In this document: one piece after another, positions 1-12,997 of the stretch
Numbering within the stretch: the first letter of the stretch is position 1
Layout of the letters: each line of letters starts with the position of its first letter
NCBI GenBank assembly: GCA_023525975.1
Contig: CM042023.1
Span: 12,846,501-12,910,500, forward strand
Origin: Smallanthus sonchifolius
Taxonomy: Eukaryota > Streptophyta > Magnoliopsida > Asterales > Asteraceae
Direction of reading: 5' to 3'
Length of the DNA: 64,000 nucleotides
Notes under the pieces: generated by a model
What the model was told of the DNA's origin: nothing
Seen by the model: only the letters and a program-made list of their open reading frames with translations
The model's database searches: none
Position numbers and translations under genes: made by a program

Positions 1-264
1 TTTTGAATAAGAAGGGGAGTAAGGCAAGGAGATCCTTTATCACCATTTCTCTTCATTATTGTTATGGACGCGTTAAGTGTCGTTACAAAAAAAGCGGTGG
101 ATTTTTGGAATTTTCAAGGGAATGTTCTTCCCAATGGTGGCTCGATTATCTCAAACCTATTCTTTGTTGACGATGCCATTTTCATCGGGAATGTATCGAT
201 CTCTAAATTTAAGAATTTGGCCCGTGTTCTTCTATGTTTTTATTTAGCTAGATCTGGCTTCTAA
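1..264 (+). pseudogene. LINE (non-LTR) reverse transcriptase fragment
   Basis: In the frame open from base 7 the translation holds the LINE RT hallmark GVRQGDPLSPFLF followed, about 45 residues later, by FVDDAIF, the plant-LINE form of the catalytic (F/Y)xDD box. Only this central palm part is in the window. A stop at bases 4-6 and the lack of upstream fingers sequence inside the window show it is broken or cut by the window edge. The last residues (after about base 244) are not LINE: the sequence TAGATCTGGCTTCTA is the same as in the LTR at 2333, so the reading frame runs into a truncated LTR. This is a dead fragment, not a host gene. Confidence 0.8.
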
Positions 265-1857
265 GCTGAAAAACTAACGTTTTGAACGTATAAAGTTTGG
301 GTCTTGATGAGATCAGATCCGCATGCAAGAACTTAGGGTTCCTTGGGAAGATGACAGCCCCGCAGTCGATGTGGCGAACTTGTTAGATTAGCCTGGGACT
401 GGTGGCAAACTTGTTAGATTTGCCTGGGCTGGTGGGAGCGAATTTGTGACAGCGAACCTGCTAAGTTCCCTGGCAGTCACTTGGCGAACTTAAGGCAAGC
501 TAATCTGGTAAGTTCGTTGAATATGTTCGCTGAGCATAGATGTAGCGAACCTGTTAAGTTCGCTAAGAGCATGTTCGCCTACTCCTTTATGATGAACTTA
601 GCCCTAAGTTCGCTAGGTCTGAAGTTGTGAACCGTTAGTTTCAGATTAGGTATGATGTTTATTAAACTAATCAATTCAGATCTTGTGTGACGCCTGTTGG
701 ACTTTTGTTAGGACATCCGAGGCTAGATGATCATGTGAGTTCTAGAGCACTTCTTTTAATGCTTTGAATAATGTTTTGGGCTGATGTGCATACTTACGAA
801 ATGATGTTTTATGAAATAATGCTTACGAAAGATGTTTTTGAAAGTGAAGTCTGAAAGGTGTTTACGAAATGTTTTGCCAATGAAGTTTGCAAAGTGTTTA
901 CGAATGAAATGTTATTTATGAAAGTCACAAAATGAACGAATGCTTTAACTGAAGTGATGTAAAAGAAGTAAAGGTTTTTATGAAAGTCACAAAATGAACG
1001 AATCTGCCATGATTCCTTCGGGAATCAAAGTTATGATGTTATGTATTGGCCATACCTTTATAGGGGCCTTTGTGGCTGGCCAACGGTTGTACAACCGGTG
1101 GAAAAAGGGGTGATGACTGTCATCAATGGGATTACCGTGATCCTTGAAGTTTGGTACCTGTGCTCGGTGGGGTGCGGTGCTTGAAGTTTGGTACGTGCTA
1201 TCCTTTGGGACGTTGTGCTTGAAGTTTGGTACGCGTGCTCTATAAAGCACCGTGCTTGAAGTTTTGGTACGTGTGCTTTACGAAGCACCATGCTTGAGGT
1301 TGGAATTGACTGTTACGAGAAGGTGCATATTCGATTATTTTTTACTTATGTTTATGTTATGTTATGTTATTGCATGTTTACGTACGCTTTTATTAGCAAA
1401 AGTTTGAATGTTATGTTTTCGCAAAATATTTGAAGGTAATGTTTTATGTAAAGTTAGAACTCACCAGCGTAGCTGACTTTTAGTATGCACATTCAGGTTA
1501 AGGGCATGTATGGATGTTGGACAGTGATGCTTGGCAAGCGAGTAGAGTTACCCGACTGATTATGAAGACTTGCATCCTGTCATGTTTTGTTTATATTTAC
1601 GGTTATGTTAAGACATTGTTTACGTCTGATTATGAAGACTGGCATCCCGTCGACTGATTATGAAGACGGGCATCCCATCATGTTTTGTTTATATTTACGG
1701 TTATCTTTAGACAATGTTTACGTCTTTTAAATGTTGAACAAAGTTTAATTTATGTTTGAAATGAATGTTCCACTGCGTTATTTGATATTCAAGTTTAAGA
1801 ACTGTTTGTTTTTTAGTAAATTCAACACGTGAGGCCTCCCGGGTTTGGGGCCTTACA
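245..1857 (+). repeat. 5'-truncated Ty3 LTR (family E), copy E0
   Basis: This stretch is collinear with 2333-3664 plus 5628-5662 of the complete LTR E1 and ends in the same GGCCTCCCGGGTTTGGGGCCTTACA-type terminus. About 350 bp of the LTR 5' end is missing and replaced by the LINE scrap. It contains two arrays of short inverted repeats. The first, about 365-600, has GCGAACTTGTTAAGTTCGC-like palindromes. The second, about 1141-1312, repeats CTTGAAGTTTGGTACG. A direct duplication of about 90 bp (about 1555-1640 and 1650-1730, with TGATTATGAAGAC) lies near the 3' end. No internal retrotransposon sequence follows, so it is a fragment or a truncated solo LTR. Confidence 0.75.
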
Positions 1858-1980
1858 TAAGAGGGAAATAAAATAAAACCGAAAAAAAAATTGAAACCTT
1901 GAAGCAGGTTTGGCGGCTTGTACGTTTACGCTTCGATTACTTGTACATTGTTACGTACAACTCCGTTTTGAATGAAATTT

Positions 1981-4900
1981 TGTAACATCCCAATATAAAT
2001 AATGACAATAATAATAAAATGGGTATTGGTGCGCGAAATACGGAACAAACGAGGCCCATGGGCCGGGCCGGGGTGATGGCCAGCGAACATGAGGGGGACA
2101 AACTTAGGGGTAAGTTCTCTCCCTTAAATAACCCCAACACCTCATTTCTCTCATTTACCAAGATCTAGAGAGAGAAAGGTGTCGGATTGGCCCAAGAAGT
2201 TAGCATCGTGTTCCTCTAAAGCTCGTTTCAGGTAACAAATCGTTCTAAATCTGAGTTTTCGTTCATTTTGGGGTTTTCGGGTTTTGGATAAAAAGGTGAC
2301 ATTTTTATGTATGAAACTTCGAAATAAATATAGATCTGGCTTCTAGAATGAAAAACTAATGTTTTGAACGTAGAAAGTTTGGGTCTTGACAAGATCAGAT
2401 CCGCATGCATGGATCTAGGTTATTGGGGAAGAAGACAGCCTCGTAGGCGAACTTGCTATGTTCGCCTGGTGTGTTGAGCGAACTTGCTATGTTCACTGGC
2501 AGCCTATGGTAGGGGAACTTGATAAGTTCGCTAGGTATATTCACTAGGCATGTTCGCTGAATTTTGGTTGAAGCGAACCTATTAAGTTCGCTATGAGCAT
2601 GTTCGCCAAATGGCAAAGATAAGCGAACTTGTTATGTTTGTTGGGTATGTTCGCTTGTTTCTATTTGGGCGGACCTATTTAGAATAGGTAAACCGTTAGA
2701 GTCGGGTTTGGTCTGATGTGTGTTAACTTATCAATTCAGATCGTGTGTGACGCTTGTTGGACCTTTATTAGGACAAGCCAAGACTAGCTTATCAGGTGAT
2801 TTCTAGAGCCCTATTTTAAATGTTTTAAATAATGTTTTTGTGCTGGTGTGCGTACGTAACGATGTGACGTTTTATGAAACGAGGTTTACGAATGATGTTT
2901 TAGAAGTAAAGTTATGAAATGTTAAAGCCCTCTTTTAAATGTTTTATGGGTATGGGATGTATGTTATGGGCATTACCTTTATAAGGGCCTTTGTGGCTGG
3001 CCAACTGTTGTACAACTGGGGTGATGAGGGTCACCAAGGGGATTATCGTCATCCTTGAAGTTTGGTACGACTTACTCCACGAAGTATCGTGCTTGAAGTT
3101 TGGTATCCTTTGGGACGCGTACCTGAAGTTAGGTGTTGAATGGCCTTGAGGTATCGGGCCCTAGGTTTCTCCGCCAGCATGTAATGCATGGTGTTGAAGG
3201 GCCTAGTGGTGGTGAGCCTCAAGTTTCTCCGCCAGTATGGAAGTTATGGAATTGACGGTTACGAGAAGGCGCAGATTCGATATGTTTGTTTGACTTATGT
3301 GTTATGATTATGTTATTACACGTTTACATACGCTTTTATTAATGAAGTTAAATGTTATGTTTTTGGTAAATATTTGAAGTTAAAGCTAGAACTCACTAGC
3401 GTAGCTGACTTTTTAGTATGCACGTTCAGGTTAAGGACATGTTATGATGATGACCGATGATGCTGGGAAAGCGAGAAGTGTTACCCAGCTGATTATGAAA
3501 ACTGGCATCCCGTTACAATTTATGTTTATGATTTTGTAATGAATGGTTTAAGACAATGTTTTGTTTACGATGTTGAACATGGTGACCTTATGGTTTAATT
3601 TGAAAGTTTTTCCATTACGTTATTTGATATTCAAGTTTGAGAATTGTATGTTTATGAGTAAGTCTGTAAGGCCCCAAACCCGAGAGGCCTCACTTATTAG
3701 ATTTACTCATCAACACATAGCTCTTAAACATAAGACATTTACAATCACAACAGAAACGATTTAAACATTAACATAAGCAGCGGAATACATAACATATTTG
3801 AAACATACTTGTCTGATACAAATTTAACTTGTCTTAAAACATAATAAACTTTAAACATAAATGGGATACCAGACTCAGATCTTCGGGTAACTCCTCTCGT
3901 CAAGCCAAGCATCCACTTCCATCTACTGTCACCTACACTTAACTAATGTGCATACTAAAAATCAGCAATGTTGAGTGAGTTCTAACGCTTACATAAAACA
4001 TTCATATATATAATATGAAAGAAGAAGGGTTTTTGCATAAACATAACTCTTGATGCCATTAAGGCCAAACTTTACATAATGTAACTTTTAATTCATTCAT
4101 TAGTTATCTTTACTGTAACTTATCTTTAACTTTCTTTCTATATTGCCCCAATGGTTCAAGTCCAAAGGCGAACGAATAAGGGAAGATTACACAGTGCATC
4201 ACTGTAACTTTTGTAACAGTTCTGACTCGGGTCAGGACACTTTCGCCATACCGTCAATTCCATAAGTATCTGCAGTGTATACTAAAGTTCTTTACCTCTA
4301 GGATTCACTACTCACTATGTCTCCTACGGCTCTTTGCCCCTAGTAAGACAAACTCAGCACAAAGCAGGGTTAGCTTGACCCTATGAGTAACCGTCGTTAC
4401 TCCTTATCACTAATAACCAGTTGATCAACCGTTGGCGAACCGCAAAGGTTATTACAGAGGGGGCATAGCCCATAACTGACTTTCTGTACATAGTAACATA
4501 TGTCCCCGAAGGAACCGTAACTTAACTTGGTACTAATTCCCGAAGGAAACTTTACCTTTACTTTCTTTGTTAATGAAATGACTTTCTTTAAAACTTTACC
4601 TTCATTCTTTTAAAAACATCTTTATTGTTCGTATAGATTTCATAAATATCTTTCACAAGAACTTTCTTTTGCCTCTTTTAAATCTTTCTATAAATCATGA
4701 CTTTCACCATCGTTTATTAATATAAAATATGTAATAAACACTTTACACTAAGTATGCATACCACCCTTAAAGTAGACAAAAAGGGGGATTAGAACTCACC
4801 TGGTACCTCAGTTGTAACGTTCTACTGGATTCTCACTCAATCTGGGTAAACACAACAGTCTGGGTAAACACAACAGTTTAAAGTATATCAGACTTTACAC

Positions 4901-5662
4901 GACAATAAACAGTTTGTCTACTTTTGGTTAGGCGAACATAGGGTAAGTTCGCCTCCCAAAAACTCAGCGAACTTATTGACCGAACTTAATTAGCAGTTTC
5001 GCTAGATTGCACATATCGAACTTATCAGGTGAACCTGATAGCTTCGTTAGACATCACTAGCGAACTTACTAAGCGAACTTGATAAGTTCACTAGCCTCAA
5101 GCCGCGGGCTTCATCTTCTTCAAACAAACCCTAATCTGCATGCTATGGCGGCTAAGGCTGAAACTCATCAAGACTCGAACTTTTTACGTCCAAAACTTGT
5201 GTTTAATACTCGTGATGCTAGATCCAAGGTTTATTTTGTGTTTTAAACGTAAAAATCTAATCTTTTGATTTGAAACCATAAAAACCCATAACATTCTAAA
5301 AACTCAGATCTGGGAGATATCGTTACATGTAAGCGGCTCCTTTCAGTTGCTAAGCGCTCCTGAGACGTATACCAAAGATTGTATAAGCTCGGATCCGAAA
5401 ACCAGGGCTTTCTCTCTTTAGGCTCTCTCTCTCTCTCTAAAATCCAAAAATAGGTAAATGGTGTGAAGAAAGGGCTGGTCTTGGGGGCTTTTAAGGGCCC
5501 AAACTCTTCCTCTTTCGACCCATGTGCTCAAGCCCACGACCCAAGGCCCATCTCACTCCTCTTTCTCGATTTTATATAAATCTCGTTCTCGGTCTAACGC
5601 TTTTGAAATACGGGATGTTACAAAATCCAACACGTTAGGCCTCCCGGGTTTGAGGCCTTATA
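1981..5662 (+). repeat. Solo LTR E1 of a Ty3 element, interrupted by solo LTR E2
   Basis: The LTR begins TGTAACATCCC at 1981 and ends GGCCTTATA at 5662 (a mutated form of the family end GGCCTTACA). It is flanked by a perfect 5-bp target duplication AATTT at 1976-1980 and 5663-5667, and no internal domain is present, so it arose by LTR-LTR recombination. Without the insertion at 3665-5622 (and its target repeat) it is about 1.7 kb. It carries a hairpin array at about 2451-2660 and CTTGAAGTTTGGTA repeats at about 3053-3130. The start TGTAACATCCC is shared with elements B and D further right. Confidence 0.85.
3665..5622 (-). repeat. Solo LTR E2 (minus orientation) nested in E1
   Basis: The plus strand reads TGTAAGGCCCC at 3665 and ends GGGATGTTACA at 5622, the reverse complement of the family's TGTAACATCCC...GGCCTTACA. 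The flanks are AAGTC (3660-3664) and AAATC (5623-5627), a 5-bp target duplication with one change; AAATC agrees with the uninterrupted sequence in E0 (AAATT). It carries the same class of GCGAACTT...AAGTTCGC hairpins at about 4927-5095. Length is 1958 bp and there is no coding domain. Confidence 0.85.
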
Positions 5663-6102
5663 AATTTACACCGAAACGTAGATAAAAATAAGCAAATTGC
5701 AAAGTTATATTTAGAAATAAATAAAAGTTACATACTGTAAAAATGAGCGTTAAGAAACAGGAAAACGAAATTGAAAAAAAAAAGAAAAAATCTGTCATAT
5801 TTGACCCAGCTCGATTTTGAAAAAAAATTTACGTCGAAACATAGCAAGACAAGATTTTGAATAAAATTCATAGCGAAACGAAAATTTAAATAAGTACGTC
5901 GCAACATTATATTTAGAGTTTTATAAAATATTATATTTTAAATGTTATAAAGAAAAAAAACAAAATATGATTAAAATTAATTACAATGTTAATATAATCA
6001 TTTAAAAAAATGAACCAAAGAAAGTTTTTGTAGAAATACAAAAAAGGAAACACACTACAAAAAAGGAAACACGCTATATTTAAAAAAAATGAACCGCATT
6101 TT

Positions 6103-6196
6103 GTTTTACGTATACGTAACTGTAATTGTTTTGTTTTCTGTTTACGTATATGTAACACTATCGTATACGTAACACATAGTGTTACGTATACGTAAC
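6103..6196. repeat. Cluster of GTTACGTATACGTAAC palindromes
   Basis: Four perfect or near-perfect copies of the 16-bp palindrome GTTACGTATACGTAAC lie within 94 bp (about 6105-6120, 6141-6156, 6161-6173 partial, 6181-6196). The last two form a hairpin with 14-bp arms around ATA (6162-6192). The function is unknown; it may be the end of a decayed MITE. Confidence 0.6.
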
Positions 6197-7950
6197 TTAA
6201 TACTTAAAATAATTTTTTGATAAAAGTTTGTTATATTACATTGATAATCTTATAAATAAAATAAAATAAAATAAAAAATAATTATTATATGATTTGTTAG
6301 AATTGATTTTTTAGTGATTTTCACGCTTTCATATAACAATGTGGTTTTTCTCATGAATCCTCCCATATATATAAGTAGGATGTCAGTATAAACAGTACCG
6401 ACATCCTAGTGGTGCTTGTTGCACAACTCCCCACCACCATTTGCACACTCTTAAAATGTCTGCTCCATTTTGCAAATTTTCATTTCACCATAGTTAGATA
6501 AATGTATAATTACAATTTAAACCCTTGAGCTATGTAATAATGTACAATAATCAAAACATGATGTACAAGCAAGAATGGATTACTTATATGGTAACAGGAT
6601 GAGACTGGTTATTAGGTATGATCAAGAGAAAAATGAAGAAGATGGTTCAAGATTTATTATATAGGGCTAAATGGAAAAAAAATGGCTAATCTATTCTTTT
6701 ATTTAAGTTTTAGTAATTTGGGTAAGGGAGGAAAAAAACCATAAATAAATTTGAGTTTTCAAGACGTACAGATTGCCAGCCCTCAAATACAGTGACAACA
6801 CAAATAAATCCAACTTTTCTATTTTTTTTTATATATTAAGATTAGCTTTTTTTAATTTTTATAAAAATGCCTCGATTTTTCATTAATTTGTTTGTTTATA
6901 TTATTATATATTATTTGGTTGTGTATTGATTTAATTTATGATTAGTTAATTTATTTGATTTTTTATAAGTTTTTCCGGTTCTTTTCTAAACATTTATAAA
7001 ATTAGGAACAATTTTATTATACAGAGATGTTATTTATAAAAAAAATCGACAAAAACTATTAATCAAATTCACAATAGTAATGAAATTACTAAGTTATATA
7101 TAGTTTGTATAAGTGATAGTCATAAATCATAATATATATGAGCTAAAGTCAACAATCTAAGCACACTTATCCATCCTTTTAAGTGTGTGCTTGCCATTGA
7201 CACACAAACAAGAGAATATATAAAAGATTGATTTAAATTCTTTTTATTGGCATACATGTGACCTTGAGATTTTTATATATTAAAGTTTCCCTTATTATCC
7301 TCACTTATAAATATTGTATTGTTCAAAATATTTTTTTATAGAAGTATTAGTTTGTTAACCAAATAAATGGTTCTGAATATCTCACTATAAAACACGAATA
7401 CATAAGGTGCCTTATGACCTTATCATTTATATGGTGCACTTGGAAACATTCATATGACACATTAGTTAACATGTTAGATTACTTGATAACTAGTAGTGAG
7501 ATTTACTAGGACGAAGAAGAATATATTCTCTTTGATTTCAGGTAACGATCAGATGAATTTAGGTTTAATGTACAATATTAGACTTGTTTTTATATTCAAA
7601 GTAGAAGGTATAATAGGTATTACACATTTCAAATTTTTTAGGACAGATCTAAGTGTGATTAAAGTATGTAAAAAGATGAGTTTTGAATGAAGAAAATGTC
7701 TTTTATCAAAGTTTTAGATACAATTTAAAAAAAAAGGATTTTGTGATCAAATTGAAATTGTGAAGGGACAAGTTTATTGGTTAATATGTGAATAATATAT
7801 TTTATATATTTCTTATAAACTAATTTGACTAAGAAAGTTCAAAATATATCATAGTTAATAAATATTTTCTTTTATTTTCAAGTAAATTTTGGTTTTTGAT
7901 TTTGTCCATTTTACGTTTCGCTAGTTAGTGAGGCTAAATGAAGGTGTAAT

Positions 7951-8086
7951 GGGCTTTCAGGCTAAAGTATAAAATGAAGCTTAAATTGGGCCAAAAATTT
8001 ATTTGATTTGGGCTTTCGGGCTAAAGTATAAAATGAAGATTAAATTGGGCCAAAAAGTTATTTGATTTGGGCTTTCGGGCTCAAGA
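7951..8086 (+). repeat. Tandem repeat, 59-bp period, about 2.3 copies
   Basis: The unit starting GGGCTTTCGGGCTAAAG recurs at 7951, 8010 and 8069 (partial) with a constant 59-bp spacing and only a few substitutions. It is non-coding. Confidence 0.8.
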
Positions 8087-9359
8087 ACACTAGTTCCTTG
8101 ATTAAAATTTTACACAAATGTATACTTTGTCCTTTCTTTAAGCAAAGTTTATTTATTCCATTTATTAGTAATGATATAATTATATTAATCAAAATGTTTA
8201 AATACTTCCCAACAACAATATATAAAAAGAATATATGATGGTATTTTAGTAGATACAATATTTTATATATTCAATCTAACGTGATGTATTAAGGCTCATC
8301 TCTTGCTACTATTTACAGAATTTCCATATAATTTTCATGTTTGTGCATCACATCTAAACCTCAAAGATGGGAGTTATTTTAATTATAATTTGTTGTGCAA
8401 TGGAAGAAGGATTTAAAGAAATACTAAATACCATGTAAATTTTATTAGTTCCGAGCTCAACCCTGTTATCTTGACTCGTCATTTTACCACTGTTCTCTTT
8501 CTTCATGTGTTGTGGTTCCGATAGATTGACCATCTCCCAAATGATCAAATCACCAAAGGTATGGCGATTAGGGATGATAAAAGAATCCGAACCCGATAGA
8601 AAACTCAAATCTGGAAACATTCAGGTCAGGTAAGGGGAGATGAGATTACTTTTTAAAAAAAGTTACGTGTTTAGGATGGGTATTGTATTAAGTGATACTC
8701 ACTCGATTGTCTATACCAAACTTTAGTATATTTTATGATCTAAAAAATATAATAAATAGTATGTTAAAATTGTTAAATACTTGAAATTATTAAAATTATA
8801 AAATAATTAGAAGTGTGGCTTAATGTTTTATATTTTAGGTTGGTTTTTAAGTGAGTTTAAAATTGGGTTTTGGCTAATAGCATCTCTTAGGGTAAGTTTA
8901 ACCACATAAGATCTTTAACGGGTATACTCGTTAACACTAGTATCTTAAAGGTATGAGTCCACTATGGAACATAATTTTATAATTTAGATACATGACCGCA
9001 ATCAAATGTCTTGTAGCCTAGTAATATCATGGTTTTTAGTAAAGGTGTTCATCCCAAGTGGAAAGACATGAGGGTGGTTGGATGTTGTAGCATGTTGATC
9101 TTAAAATATCATTCTGTTCTATTTGATTTAAGCCTTAAAAAGTTTAATTGACTCAACTTGTTACCCTGTAAGAAGAGTCTGTAATCTGTATTTATTAGGA
9201 ATATTTCATCTTAATCGTCTTATCGACATTGCTGAACAAATTATAACACAAACACAACCGAGTTGGTGTTTCCTAACTTTCTATGGTTCTTGGATCCTTC
9301 GAATCTTAAATTACCGCAGTGGGATGAGACTCAAGATCTTGCTCCTTCGCCTTTTCATT

Positions 9360-10790
9360 CTATGGATCTCCTTTTTCAACACCAGAATTCTGTCGTTCTT
9401 TGTTCTTTCCCCACAGGAGAATGTACAATCCTACAACCACGACAGCCGATCCCACTAAACTGTTCATCACCAACGAACGAAAAGCCAAAGTCACTTGATG
9501 ATTCCATGAACTTATCAATCAATAAAGAGAGTAAGTACCTTCCAACATGTAATGGTTCATGTAGAAATGGAATGTCGAATACAGCTGCTATCATCTGAAC
9601 AATTGGACTGAATGCTGCACTAAAAACCGGACCCCTTTTCTTCACACACCATGACATCCCAACGAAGCAAAATCCAGACCCGACAATCCCCTGTCTCCAT
9701 CCATACCATTAAATCATCTTGAGTTGTATGGAAATATGAAAAAGTTAAAGAATTCACTTACAGCATAGAAGACGCTAAAGATTTCCAATTTCCCTTTTAG
9801 AATCCAAGAAGAAAGATCTCTGTCGATAAACAAACTTAACGCAAGCGATTGGATGGCACCAAAGAACATCATGATCGCGGTACTAGAATACTGCAACGGG
9901 TATCTTTTTCCAATGTTTGATTGGACAATAAACCATGAAGACCACAACATTGTACCCGCAACCAATGCCAGCGAACCAGAAGTCCACCTTGCTTTCTTTG
10001 TTGCTAGAATTGAGCCCAGCCTGCTAATTGATTGAGCATGGATGGATTCATTTGTTGCTGGCAAGTCTGAATGGTGGTTAAATAAAGCTGTTCCTTTGTA
10101 TAGGGTAAGTAAAGTGGCACCTCCTACACAAACTAGTGTCCCTATCACTTTGGCTCTCCCACCATTTGATTTTATATTCACACTTTCCAGCCTAAATCAT
10201 TGTGATATATATAACAGTAAAACTAACCTCAATATGAAGAGATAAATTACACAGAGATTGTAGAATTAAAGATACGAACCCGAAGATTAATGATATCATA
10301 AATGTTATTACAGGCACCATGTTGAGAAAAGCGCAAGAGAAAGTGGCGGACGTGTATTGTATACCCAAAAGGAACAAGTACTGTGAGAGTGATGCCCTGC
10401 AGCCATAGAAAGATCTAAATACAGATATTAACACAAGAAGATATATTGTAAATGTGATTACTAACCCAAGAATCGCGTTTAAGAAAAGGTGGAATATTAT
10501 GCTGTATGTGAGCTTTGTTTCGCTCTTCCTGAAACGTATATGAATCAATGAATAATCACAGCATACATACAGAATTGTATTCCCACACACAAACAGATGT
10601 ACCTTTCGAAAAAGAAGGCTACAGGGGTCAAAAAGAGGGTGGCAACACACAGGCGATAGGTGATGAAGACCAGATGGTTAAGTCCATCATCTATAACCTT
10701 TTTGAGAAGTACATTAATGGTTGCAAAGGCGAATTGGACAGCGATCATTACCAAAACTGGGTACCATTTACTATATCCCTTAGTATCCAT
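9360..10790 (-). CDS. WAT1-related / UMAMIT (nodulin MtN21-like, EamA) transporter, 6 exons
   Basis: Minus-strand gene with exons at 10790-10603, 10528-10466, 10396-10280, 10191-9762, 9690-9539 and 9459-9360 (stop TAG at 9362-9360). All introns are GT-AG, 69-88 bp, and the joined frame is 349 codons with no stop, a usual length for this plant family. It starts MDTKGYSKWYPVLVMIAVQF. Family signatures are AFATINVLLKKV (TM1), TSATFSCAFLNMVPVITF (first EamA domain, about residues 10-125), SWFIVQSNIGKRYP, VGMSWCVKKRGPVF and VVVVGLYILLWGKNKE (second domain, about 185-340). Ten membrane helices are expected. Relatives export amino acids or auxin across the plasma or vacuolar membrane; the substrate here cannot be told. 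Intron 2 uses the acceptor before GGCATCACTC, because the earlier AG would leave a 51-nt intron and six extra residues. Intron 5 uses the acceptor before TTTAGTGGG, which restores the family C-terminus. Confidence 0.9.
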
Positions 10791-12997
10791 TGAGACACTA
10801 AATGTTATGACATCTAACCGTCAGACGAGTTCAAAGAACAAAAACATTGTGGGTGTCTAAATAGGCTGATAGGATATGGAATGAATTTAAAATTTTTGTG
10901 ATGAAAACAAAAATTCTCTAGATAGATCACGTCAAATGCTTTGCGCAGACAAGGATATTTGGCACGAGTTTAATACTAGTATTTAATATTTTATTCTTGA
11001 TTTCGCTTTTGACTGTTCTTCTAAACTATTGGTGAAATTAAATGGAAGTTGGGAATCAACCATATAATCAAGCATCAGTAAAAAAGGAAAAAGGAAATTA
11101 AAGGAGAGACTTAAACTAAAATTTCATAACATCAGAATAGAAACCATATATAGTATCATTTCGGTTTCTTTTGTTCATTAATAGGAACCAAAAGGAGCCA
11201 TGTGAGCAATTCTTTTGAGTTATTAACGGTATAAATTAGTGAACCACTAGTATCTATTAAGTGGGGAATACAAACGAAAGTCTCTCTCTCTCATATGTAT
11301 ATTATATATATTGTAGAGAGAGAAAGAGAAATAATCTCCCTCACTCCCTAGACTTGGCATCTGATACTTTGGTTGAAACTTAAAAGCAGCATTTAATTAT
11401 ATCTACATGCAAGCATAGAACAATATGTCAAATCTAAGTAGAAGGCAAGTAAAATGTGACTATCACGAGAACATATTGTACATTTTAATCTTACAAATAT
11501 ACGAGTGATGAATAGTCTGATAGCTAGTTATTTAATTATTTGAAAAATCAAAACTTATATATAAAGACACCCTTTTTCAAAAGTATGCATTGTTTAGTTT
11601 AAGTACCATTAGAACATCATTAATGTAGGAAACTTTTGAGGGGGAAGAAAGGCCGGTGACTATTTCTAACTAAATATTTATAGTCAACTGTTTGGGACCT
11701 AATTAAAGCATCATATACTATTGAAGTCTTAAGAGAGTTTATTGCTGATTGCGTAATTAGTAAACAAGGAATCATGTTCTAGTTGGTGTTTTTATGACTA
11801 ACCAATTGAGCCCATTGCATGCTACACCCTGAGTGCTGTTTGACAGATATATTACATATACTTTGACATGAAAAGACATCTGATACTGACTTCCAAAAAC
11901 CACCTGATCTAGTGATGTCTATGTTTGTAAAGTATTACAAAAGTTGCAGAAACTGCACTGCTCCTGCTTTTATAGAAAGCGATGTTTGTTACTTATTTTC
12001 TCCAACATAAGAATTCAAAAAATGATGCATGATTGCTTCAGTGAAATGGTATCACATTGAAACTTCAAGTCCATAAAGTTCTTGTGATTTCTTGACCAAG
12101 AAGCCAGTTTGATTAACTTTTTCAAGGTTTTCTTTTTTCTGAATAGAACCCCTTTAAGAATTAGAGTTTAAACCTTCATAACACCAAAACCTTGTGTTCT
12201 GAGTTGTTAAAACTAACCATATAAGCTATTAGAATCCAATTAATATCTTGAAAACAAAGACTCACTTTCTGATTTTACCAAAAACTGATGATTAGTCAAA
12301 CAACTTGAGGAAAGTTCATGAAATCATCCACATATTTGCCTAGCTTTTAGGTTGTGAAAATGTATATAATGCATATCAATCATCAATAATCAGTCTGTAG
12401 ATGGTTGATCATAAAGTAGAATCTGTTTATTAATTAGTACGTACAGCCCGCCAGGAATGATGCTTAAAATAAATGCATATCATAAAGATATCTCGAATCA
12501 ATTCTACATCAGTTCACATCCTGGTGCAAGATTGACGCTTAGACAACTAAGAATTGGGCAACTGAAACAAGAGGGAGATTGTGCATGACACTGCACATTA
12601 TGCTTTAGTTGATGCTTGAAAGTTAATGACGCAGGATCTTATTGCTCATTGGTCATGTCATCATTATGATGGAAGATTGAACTGATGTTGTTCTTTTCGG
12701 AAATTGATCCCTTACTTATAAATAAATTAAAGGTAAGGAATCAAGTCCTTAAAGTTTGTTTAGGGTAATAACACTTATCAAGTTGATAAAGTTACTTTGT
12801 AATTATCTCGGAGAGGGCAGAATCAGACATCAAGTTTACAATCCCAGATGTTACCTCACTTCAAATCCTGAGAGTTTTGTGAAAATTGCTCCCAAAAACC
12901 TTGAAATCGTCGGAGAGAAGATTTTTGGGGAGTTTTGGAGAGTTTTTGGCTGAAATGAGGTTCTGGCCGCTGTTTTCCCTATTTGTTCGCGCTGAGA
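10791..12997. other. Intergenic region upstream of the WAT1-related gene
   Basis: No gene is recognisable. It should contain the promoter of the minus-strand transporter. A pyrimidine/purine inverted tract at 11280-11333 (CTCTCTCTCT ... AGAGAGAGAAAGAGAA around a TATA-rich loop) could fold into a hairpin. The part from about 12850 to 12997 probably belongs to the CACTA-type element whose palindromes begin at 12998, since the two are contiguous, but no left terminus is visible. Confidence 0.5.

Larger units (their letters stand above)
5668..9359. other. AT-rich intergenic region
   Basis: I see no credible gene here; all open frames are short and biased by AT-rich low-complexity sequence. Items of note inside are the GTTACGTATACGTAAC motif cluster (6103-6196) and a short tandem repeat (7951-8086), listed separately. 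The right end (about 9240-9359) should hold the 3' UTR of the minus-strand transporter gene. Confidence 0.6.

Noticed and set aside
8354..8620. 88-codon minus-strand frame in the AT-rich spacer
   Set aside because: No domain, no splice context and no similarity that I recognise; likely chance.
10192..10650. Single long minus-strand frame as an alternative protein over the WAT1-related gene
   Set aside because: It reads through introns 1, 2 and 3; only the exon-joined frame keeps the family motifs.
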